This document shows, in pieces, positions 44,302 to 52,207 of a DNA stretch of 64,000 bases. How positions within the stretch are numbered: the first letter of the stretch is position 1; each line of letters starts with the position of its first letter. The notes beneath the pieces were generated by a model. It made no database searches, was not told the DNA's origin, and was given only the letters and a program-made list of their open reading frames with translations. The position numbers were made by a program, and so were the translations under genes. Source of the DNA: Selaginella moellendorffii (Eukaryota; Streptophyta; Lycopodiopsida; Selaginellales; Selaginellaceae); contig NW_003314401.1 of NCBI RefSeq assembly GCF_000143415.4, forward strand, positions 242,987-306,986, given 5' to 3'.

Positions 44302-46704
44302 GCGAGGAATTGCGTTCTTCTTCCAGCCACTGTCAATGTGGATGCAGAGAAGGGGGAGGAGCTCACCAGTTGGACTTTCGGGATGGAAGGCAAGGATCTA
44401 AGGCTGTACAACACAGATGGTGGGAGAAAAGAATGCATGGGGATCCTCATCCAAGTGACAGACATTCCATGCAGTTCCATGCAAGAATATGGACTGGCAC
44501 TTGTGGTAGAGACAGCGTCCGCCTTCAAGATCCACCTTGCACATCCTAGCGGCTTCCCGGAGGGGGGCAACAGCTATGAGGAATTCCTAGAGGGAGCTAG
44601 GGAGAGGTTGTCCAGGAGGCCCACAATTTCAAAGACGCTGTGGGTCTATGAAGATCACATGGAATCCACGGACCTCACCTACGGTGATGTTCAAAAACTA
44701 TATTCCAACATTGAGCCGTTGAGAGTGCCTCCAGTTCGCGAAGCGAAGGGGAAGGGGGTCGATTTGGAAACTATCCCGAAGCAGAAAAGGGTGGTCAAGC
44801 TCAAGCTGAAGTCCGACTCTCCTGCTCCAAAAAAGAAGCTACTCGGTGATGCCATTGCCTCGGGTTCGAACACTACACCCACCAAAAAGAAGAGCCGCAA
44901 AGAGCAGAAAGAGCAAGAAGAGGCAGCAAAAATCATCGCAGATAATAGTACTTGTTACTATTCCAACAAAGTATATACAATCGACGTGAGCCGTATCGAC
45001 ATCCAAAGCAAATACAACCACAGGCTAGTATCTGATGAGTGGGTGGAGAAACTGAAGCAGAAGATGCTGGCAAGTCCAGTAACACCCGACATCGCAGATG
45101 TGATCCCCTACTACCGAACAATGAAGGGCGAGACGAGGTTTCCAGACTTGATCAATAGGAAGGTGTTGGACGATCAGAACATCCGGTTCTATGCCGTCTC
45201 CGGGCAGCATTCTAGCTTGGCGATGCAAGAGATAGTTGTGGATATTATGGTGGGCGAGGAGGTGAAGAAAGTCTTCAAGACAAGAGTTGTCCGCCTGATA
45301 AAAGGCAACTCGCCCCTCCGATCTATCATATACATCTCCCACGCACAGAATGTCAAGCAAGAAATGTGCTACAAATCAGGTCTGCACGAGACATTGGCAC
45401 GAACACGGAAGCTCTGGGTTCAACTGAAGAAGCCACAAAAACCAGGACAAGGACGTGCACTAGCAACTAGCGCCTGGCAGGTAAGCCTCGTTGCATGTGG
45501 CATAGCATGTGGCCTCACGCCATTTCCATTGCAGGAATTCTCGAGTCTTCTCTCGAAAACACTGGGGGTCAATGACATACTCAGCATCCATAACATTCTA
45601 CTCGCGACAAAAGTTGTTTTTGACAAATGGGTAGATGTGCTGAGGAGGTACCATGACGGGGAGTTGCTAAACTCAATGGGTGTGGAGGACGGCTGGAAGC
45701 CCAATGATTTGAAGCTCAACGCTTTTAAGCCGCACTACTCAAGGGTGTCCCGTGTGTTGCGGTGACAAACTCTATTGAAGAGGTGACTTCAATGGAGCAT
45801 ATAATTACAGTTGCCAAAGAAAAACAGTATCTTCTCTGCGAATCTGGTGAGTACGCACTTTAAGTTTAAATGTTATCTCACAAGCTCTGTATGCAGGAGC
45901 GTGGCCACCCCCAGATGCTGAAACGGCGTTAACAGCTACTGTTGAAGATACCCATGTTGGGCCGAGCTCACAACCTGCACAAGGTAAGGTCACGTGAGGC
46001 CTCACGCCATTTTGATTATAGATCGTTGTGAATATTCAGACACGAGGACTGAAAAGCACACTGGTGGCGCGTCGAAGAAGGACAAACAGACAAGCAATAG
46101 GAAAAAAGGAGGTACAAATTATATTTGCAATGGCGTGTGGTCTCATGCCATTCCTTGCAGGAGACACTTCTTCAAAGGCAAAATAGGCAAGCACCAGCCA
46201 AGCTCAAACTAACAGTGGTCATAAAAAGCAAAAGCACGTTGGACAGTCGTCGGGATCAGAGGCGTTTGATTCGAAAAGGAAGAAGGGCAACGAAAAGATG
46301 ATAGGTAATGCCTCGCGGTTATGGCGTGTGTGCTAATGCCATTCATTGCAGATCAAGGGCTGAGTGAAAGCAGCCAGTCACCATCTCCTAACTCAGATTC
46401 CTATGGCGGACTCCCCTTCCCCAATCTCAATGGAGAGGTACAATGGATGAGGGATGCTTTTCAAGTCAGGGCCACATTTTTCTCATCTCGTCGTCTTCGA
46501 AGGGTGCAAGAACGTGTAGAAACCATGTTAAGACAGTCGGGTGAGGATACGGTCCTATGTCACGCACTAAAACAGGCTATGGATGTCTTGTATTTTGAGA
46601 TGGAGACTCGGCCAGATGATTTTCCTAAGATGGTCCTGGAAGAACAAGCCATCCAGCCTGAGCAGCTTATGGAAGAATTGCAGGAGGGGGATGAGGAGCC
46701 ATAG
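44302..46704 (+). CDS. Transposon cargo gene, ParB-like (GQHS motif) protein with tiny palindrome-bearing introns
   Basis: The first long exon (44302-45480) encodes a Lys-rich linker and then a domain with WVEKLKQKML, IRFYAVSGQHSSLAMQEIVV and SIIYISHAQNVKQEM. The GQHS..A pattern resembles the ParB/sulfiredoxin-fold GxHR motif; that link is inference. Introns at 45481-45534, 45984-46021, 46112-46160 and 46305-46351 are 38 to 54 nt, and each contains the 22-bp palindrome. Downstream exons include PPPDAETALTATVEDT, KKDKQTSNRKKG and a helical segment RRVQERVETMLRQSGEDTVL. Defects are a frameshift near 45735 and TAG codons at 46186 and 46702. The start codon is not clear; an upstream exon may end in ATG at about 44064. 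Confidence 0.55.
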
Positions 46705-47140
46705 AAAGATAATGAGCAGGAAGAGTAGAAGGACGAAGAGGAGGACAAAGAAGAGGAGGACGAAGAAGAGGAGGACGAAGAGGACTTGGATGGTCCTCAC
46801 AATGGTGACGAGCACAATAACGACGACGACGATGGCCAGCCTGAGGTGGCCAAAGAGCAGCAGAGGAAGGTCATACAAGACAAACCATCAGGTAAATAAT
46901 AGTACATCCATTCCTAACCTTTTACCATTTCTAACATTGTCCATGTAGGTCGCAGAGCAAATGGTAAGTAGAGATTATTCAGTTGAATTTACAAACTCTA
47001 GCCTTTAGTGTCGAGGAAGGATAGTGCCAAGCAAGGGTCGAAACGTATGTCCAATCCTTCAGAATCAGCAGTGCGCCCAAGTGATATCGGTCCTAGTTCC
47101 TCAATAGCAGTTGATGGTAAATACAGTATAGTCGATTCAA
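46705..47140 (+). other. Acidic exon and short linker exons between cargo genes
   Basis: Past the TAG at 46702 the same frame stays open through a second TAG at about 46726, encoding a long Asp/Glu/Lys tract and HNGDEHNNDDDDGQPEVAKE to about 46890. Short exons follow at about 46950-46965 and 47007-47116 with GT/AG introns. They may link the ParB-like and FCP1-like parts into one gene. Confidence 0.4.
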
Positions 47141-47162
47141 TGTGCTAATGAGTTTGTTTTTA

Positions 47163-48644
47163 GTAGCACGGGAGGATACCATCTCAATCGAAGGGAGATA
47201 TTTGGACATGCATATGGATCCGCCAGTGGACTCTACTTGCCTGCAAGAGTCATCAGAGCTGGTTGAGGCTACTATCCATATCAACGCCAAGCAAGCTGAC
47301 CATGCTCTGCTTGATGCTACCCATACCACTGAGTCAATCTTGTCCACGTATCCAACTGACGGTGACCAGGCGCCATTGGACCCGCATGAGGCCACCCCAG
47401 CCGCCGAGCCGGTCGTATCCTCATTTCCAATGGACTCAACGTGTGCCCAATCGTCTGACTACGCGCTGTTAGAACCTCCCTACACCGCCCCTGCTGCCTG
47501 TTCGGTCATGTCCACTTTGCGAACGGAGGCACCAGCTGAAATGGCGTGTGATCACACGCCATCGGAACCACCCCATGCCACTGTTGAGCCAGTTGTACCA
47601 GAGTCTACAGCTGAAATGGCATGTGCCCACACGCCATCGGATGCGATTGACCCCACATTGCAGAGGAGAGTATTTCCGCCCTTCACGTTTCCTCGACCAA
47701 AAACCTCTCAGCGACCATCGGGAGCACCATTCGCTAATATTGTAGATGGTAAAATTGACTTGTACCATTTTTTATGCTGACGCATTTCATTTCAGAGTCA
47801 TGGCGAAGGTACTGTATCGTTTTTGATCTGAACGGTGTCCTTTTCTCCCATGAGCGTGGCTCGTCCTCGAATGTCATTGCACCCTCCAAAGCCTGCGGTC
47901 GCAAGTTGGTCAAAAGAGATAGATTCACATTAATCACACGGGAGAGACTGCGGGATCTAATAATGACCATACGACACTTAAAACAGAGGGCAATTGGGAG
48001 TTTGGACATCCATGATGTGCCACAATGCATTAACGTTGCTACAGATGATGCACGATCAGACGCGAGTAATATTACCATTTGACTTTCTCCTAACGCAGGA
48101 GGATTGCTTGACTATGGTCCATGTGAGGGGTAGCAAGCCCATCTTCGTCAAGCCAGAGGCTGTAGTGATGAACCGGACTGCTAGGTCAAGTGAAATCCTC
48201 ATCATCGATGACTCGCCGATTAAAACTGCAGCGAACACGCACACATATGCAGTGCACCACATCTCTTGCAGTATGGAAACTAGGGAGAAGAAACCGTATG
48301 TTCTGGGGGACCTTGCAAAATGGCTTGGAGCGATGGTGATAGAGAACCGGCCAGTCTAGGAGGTGGCTGCAGAAATCAACCAAATGGCAGATGGAACGGT
48401 ATATCAGAAGCCATTTGATCGGACAGACACCAGTCATCATTTATGGCATGTATATTGTCTAGCCAAGCACTATCTGCATCTCCATAATCTGCTCAACCGG
48501 ATGGGTTCTTCGACCATTGAACATGAGCGTGGACGTATTAGAGAAGAGATGGCATTACTATTGGGTTTCATTCCTGATAGTGTGGAGAGTGATGAAATTC
48601 CAAGATTATTGTATAGGCGTTGGAGGCAAAAAATAACAGTCTGA
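47163..48644 (+). CDS. Transposon cargo gene with FCP1/NIF-like (HAD) phosphatase domain
   Basis: The first exon (47163-47749) encodes a Pro/Ala-rich region of degenerate repeats such as DYALLEPPYTAPA and EMACDHTPSEPPHATVEP, the latter overlapping two palindromes. An intron of about 47 nt leads to the exon starting near 47797 with WRRYCIVFDLNGVLFSHERG. After a frame change near 48060-48100 comes HVRGSKPIFVKPEA, SSEILIIDDSPIKTAANTHT and VLGDLAKWLGAM. This order matches FCP1-type HAD phosphatases, but the first motif is DLNG instead of DxDxT, as in a poorly studied plant subgroup. A TAG at 48357 is followed by an open frame to 48644. Catalysis is uncertain. Confidence 0.55.
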
Positions 48645-49062
48645 GATGGCATGTATTTATTTAAAAATGTAACTTATTATGGCATGGGGTTCCATGCCAT
48701 TGTATTAATATTAAAAGACAATTATTTGAGAGGATTTGCATTATACTAGAAGTGTTACAGCATGTTATTGGAAGTCTACGAAGTTGTTTTATTAATAAGG
48801 GGAAAGTAAAGATTGAATGGGGACTTGGGCTCCACCTAGACTCAGAGCAACTGAGCCAATATTAAAAGGATGGAAAGAAATTGGACGACGATGACAAGGA
48901 GAAGAGAGAGGTGAAGTAGTGGCAGGGGGAGGAGAAGTGATTGAGTAAACATTTCCTTGTTTAAAATAAAATGGCATGTGCCTCAATGCAGTTGAATTTT
49001 GTTATATTTATATACTATATAAAGGTTTGGAAACCTTATTTTACAAGTGGGATAATGACAAT

Positions 49063-49087
49063 TCCCACTTTAACGAAATAGAGCTTA
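49063..49087 (-). repeat. Right terminal inverted repeat
   Basis: Exact inverted copy of 36810-36834. A second TCCCAC-type motif in opposite sense lies just inside, at about 49046-49052. TA is found at both outermost positions. Confidence 0.85.
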
Positions 49088-50156
49088 GATGCTTCAGACT
49101 TTGCGTTGGGTGCAGTTTTGAAGCAGGACAACCATCCAGTAGCATTCTTCTCGAAGAAGTTGGACAAGGCTCAACGGAAGTGGCCTGCCCATGAGAAGGA
49201 ATTGTTTGCGGTGGTCAAGGTGCTCAAGGAGTGGCGACAGTACCTTGGGAGACACTTCAAAGTTTACACGGACAATGTGGCAATGAAACACTTTTTGTCA
49301 CAGCCCGACCTAAGGGGAAAACAAGGTCGGTGGGCCAATGCTTTGGCCGAGTTTGATTGCGAGATCCTGTACAAACCTGGGAAGAGCAACATCGTGGCAG
49401 ATGCGCTAAGTCGAAAAGCAAGCTTGAAGTTGGCGATATCTAGCGCGACAGCAACCTTTTGGGATGATGTGCGGACTGCATACGAGAACGATGGTCTAGC
49501 ACAAGAAGTGTTGCTGAGGAATCTAGAGGCGCGGGAAGCTCACTAGAGAGGTGAGCTGCCAACGGAAGAGAAAACGGGCTATGCGGAATGCAACGGACTC
49601 ATATATTACAAGCAAACGAGGGTGTATGTTCCAGAAGGGGAACTAAGGAAGGTAGCCTTGGAAGAGTGTCATGACGGACCTCTCGCGGGACACGGTGGAG
49701 TGCCCAAGACGATGAGCTTACTCAAAAGGAAGTATCACTGGCCAGATATGGCTAAGGACGTCCAAGACTATGTAAAGACATGTCCAACATATCAGCAGGT
49801 CAAAGCCGTGACGAAGGCTAGTGGGGGCTTGTTGCAAAGCATCCCCATTCCAGATCGTCCGTGGAAATGTCTCACGATGGACTTCATCACGGGACTACCC
49901 CCAAGCGAGGGGTTCGATGCGATATTCGTGGTGGTGGACCGATTTTCAAAGATGGCACATTTCATACCCACCACAACGGAAGTGGATGCGGAAGGTGTGG
50001 CGAAGCTATTCTTCGAACAAGTGGTTCGAGTGCGGGGAAGGCCGGAAGAGATTATCTCATATCGAGATAAGATCTTCACCAGTAGGTTCTGGAGGACACT
50101 CCTAGAACAGTATCGCACCAAGTTGAAATTCAGCACAGCCTATCACCCACAGACAA

Positions 50157-50203
50157 GTAATGGGTATTAAGTCAAGATTGATGGCACTAACACTTCTTGA
50201 CAG
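50157..50203 (+). other. Intron-like 47-nt insertion in gypsy integrase
   Basis: Starts GTAATG and ends TTGACAG, with CTAAC as a possible branch point. It splits the codons of the integrase motif around YHPQT/GQTK. Removal restores the frame with Asn in place of the usual Asp. The hexamer ACAGAC flanks the insert on both sides (50149-50154 and 50200-50205). Confidence 0.55.
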
Positions 50204-50621
50204 ACGGACAAACGAAAAGGGTGAATAGGCAGCTGGAGGATTATTTGCGATGCTATGTCTCGGGAGACCAGACCGACTGGGTAAGTCATTTGGGACTTGC
50301 AGAAATGTGTTATAACAACTCACCACATTCGAGCATCGGGGTGAGTCCATGGGAAGTCATCAATGGGCGAGCTATTGAAGGTCCTGTGGAACTCGGCGTG
50401 GCCGAGTATCATGAAGAGTTACCTGCAGTGGAGGCATTCACGGCGGAAAGACTCAACATTTGGAATCTAGTGAGGGATTCCTTGGAACGGGCTCAACAAA
50501 GGCAAACTAAGTACGCGAACCAAAAGCGTCGGAATGTGGAGTTCCAAGCTGGGGAAAAGGTGTGGTTGAACACCAAGAACCTCAGGCTACCAAGTGGGAT
50601 CAGTCGGAAGTTGACCCAAAG

Positions 50622-50673
50622 GTAAAAATGCATGTATTCCTGTAAATGAATTGATCTTGAATTCCTTAAGCAG
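50622..50673 (+). other. Intron-like 52-nt insertion before gypsy chromodomain
   Basis: Starts GTAAAA and ends TTAAGCAG. Removal joins KLTQR to FAGPYEI exactly in frame, as in related pol proteins. AGGT is present at both junctions. Confidence 0.65.
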
Positions 50674-51049
50674 GTTCGCGGGGCCTTACGAGATTGAGGC
50701 TCGAATCGGTAAAGTGGCTTACCGTCTCCGACTTCCTCGAGAGATGGGGAAGATGCATCCCGTGTTCCATGTGAACTTACTCAAGCCGTATTTTGAGGAT
50801 CCACTTCGCAAGGACCAAGTAAGACCTTTACCTGAGGTTATCCAAGGGGAGGAGGAATACGAAGTCGAGGCCATCCTCAATGCGCGCAAGAGCAAGCGAC
50901 AAGGACGCGAGGTGAGAGAGTTCCATGTGAAGTGGAAAGGATTTCTACACTGCGAAGCAACATGGGAACCGGAGGAGAACCTAGCGAACGCGCGAGATCT
51001 AGTGGAGGAATTTCTGCATGGCAGAACTCTGGGAAGTGGAGTTGCATAA

Positions 51050-51628
51050 AAGGTGCAAGGCAAGGTGTCGGAGACACCTAGGAAATTGACTCCAAGAAGT
51101 CAAAATTCAAAGTTCCAAAGTGCAAAGGTTATATCGATGGGAACTGAGACCACTCGAGAATGAGTAGTGGGAATTGAGTTAGAGAAGATGTCTCTAACAG
51201 GTTTAGTGAGAAATAAGCCAATAAAAGGGAGCAAACCACCCCAGGTGGTCGAATAAGTCTCTATGTTGGAAAGACTATGCTCCTTAGAGGATGAGCAAGG
51301 CATAGTGAGCCTTTGGCGTCAAACCATTGATGAATATGGAGAAGGCATGGTGAGCCTTCAATGTCAAACTATTGACAAATATTGGCTAGGTGCCAAGGAT
51401 GGAAATGGTAACACATGCGGGTGTTACTTTATAAAATAGTTTATCGTTTGATGAGGACATTGAACTTCGTCTATGGGTGGTGGAGTTGTGAGACATAAAT
51501 CCCTAAGCCCCAAAGTGGAGCCGAAAGGGTGCCACGTGGTAGTGGCTGAAGCAAAAGCCAAACGAGCGTAGACGTTTGGACTAAAAGGCTCTGACTTGAA
51601 AGGTTGAGAGCGGGACTGGAAATCCCAA
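51050..51628. repeat. LTR-type / noncoding tail of the gypsy element
   Basis: The segment from the GGTGTCGGAGACACC palindrome (about 51063) onward has a diverged forward copy at about 54046-54290 and an inverted copy at about 55980-56540. It is noncoding and probably LTR or 3' untranslated sequence of the retroelement family. Confidence 0.55.
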
Positions 51629-52207
51629 TTTAAATGTTATCTCACAAGCTCTGTATGCAGGAGCGTGGCCACCCCCAGATGCTGAAACGGCTTAACAGCT
51701 ACTGTTGAAGATACCCATGTTGGGCCGAGCTCACAACCTGCACAAGGTAAGGTCACGTGAGGCCTCACGCCATTTTGATTATAGATCGTTGTGAATATTC
51801 AGACACGAGGACTGAAAAGCACACTGGTGGCGCGTCGAAGAAGGACAAACAGACAAGCAATAGGAAAAAAGGAGGTACAAATTATATTTGCAATGGCGTG
51901 TGGTCTCATGCCATTCCTTGCAGGAGACACTTCTTCAAAGGCAAAACAGGCAAGCACCAGCCAAGCTCAAACTGACAGTGGTCATAAAAAGCAAAAGCAC
52001 GTTGGACAGTCGTCAGGATCAGAGGCGTTTGATTCGAAAAGGAAGAAGGGCAATGAAAAGATGATAGGTAATGCCTCGCGGTTATGGCGTGTGTGCTAAT
52101 GCCATTCATTGCAGATCAAGGGCTGAGTGAAAGCAGCCAGTCACCACCTCCTGACTCAGATTCCTATGGCGACTCCCCTTCCCCAATCTCAATGGAGAGG
52201 TACAATG
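51629..52207 (+). repeat. Near-identical copy of transposon segment 45868-46449
   Basis: About 580 bp repeats the ParB-like gene region, including three palindrome introns, with only about ten differences. One difference is CAG here against TAG at 46186. Both edges are abrupt: LTR-type sequence on the left, and the large inverted-repeat arm on the right, with the break right after ATGGATGAGGGA. Confidence 0.92.

Larger units (their letters stand above)
37355..49000. repeat. Interspersed 22-bp palindrome family (20+ copies)
   Basis: Imperfect palindromes have arms ATGGCRTG and CAYGCCAT around a GGCC-like centre. Good copies are at about 37442, 38042, 38201, 38348, 39690, 39737, 41582, 41651, 41749, 42361, 43294, 44089, 44166, 44225, 45504, 45992, 46130, 46321, 47541, 47617 and 48680 (first base of each). 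Partial ones are at about 37355, 37850, 42439 and 48969. Many arms differ by compensating or single changes, so dyad symmetry seems kept. They lie in introns, in noncoding parts and inside two reading frames. Confidence 0.85.
36810..49087. mobile_element. 12.3-kb TIR DNA transposon, family not recognised
   Basis: The two ends carry a perfect 25-bp inverted repeat beginning TAAGCTCTATTTCG (36810-36834 and 49063-49087). If the outer TA is a target duplication, the element proper is 36812-49085. Inside are a minus-strand transposase frame (38442-41498), a small minus-strand ORF (37471-37728), plus-strand cargo ORFs (about 44302-46704 ParB-like, 46900-48644 FCP1-like), more than 20 copies of a 22-bp palindrome, a three-unit telomeric repeat and GC-rich tandem repeats. 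The palindromes occur nowhere else in the window except in a copied fragment at 51.6-52.2 kb, which supports the borders. The left flank is one gypsy relic and the right flank a different one, so the empty site is not visible. Confidence 0.8.
49088..51049 (+). mobile_element. Chromodomain Ty3/gypsy element, 5'-truncated (RNase H, integrase, chromodomain)
   Basis: The sequence starts abruptly in RNase H (DASDFALGAVLKQDNHPVAF). It runs through YTDNVAMKHFLSQPDLRGKQ and DALSRKA, the integrase zinc finger (H..H with CPTYQQ, so one Cys is lost), TMDFITGLPPSEGFDAIFVV, FTSRFWRTLL, YHPQT and GQTKRVNRQLEDYL, then FAGPYEIEARIGKVAYRLRL and a chromodomain (REFHVKWKGFLHCEATWEPE). The second catalytic Asp of the integrase is replaced (SYRD for SDRD), and a TAG interrupts near 49543. 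Two intron-like insertions lie at 50157-50203 and 50622-50673. Protease and RT are absent. It is a dead but fairly young copy, with GC content higher than the 35.4-kb relic. Confidence 0.92.

Noticed and set aside
37355-49000. CRISPR-like array of palindromic repeats
   Set aside because: Spacing is irregular (tens to over a thousand bases), spacers include genes, and the genome is a plant nucleus.
35430-51049. The two gypsy regions as halves of one element split by the transposon
   Set aside because: Both contain RNase H and integrase, and they differ in composition and sequence.
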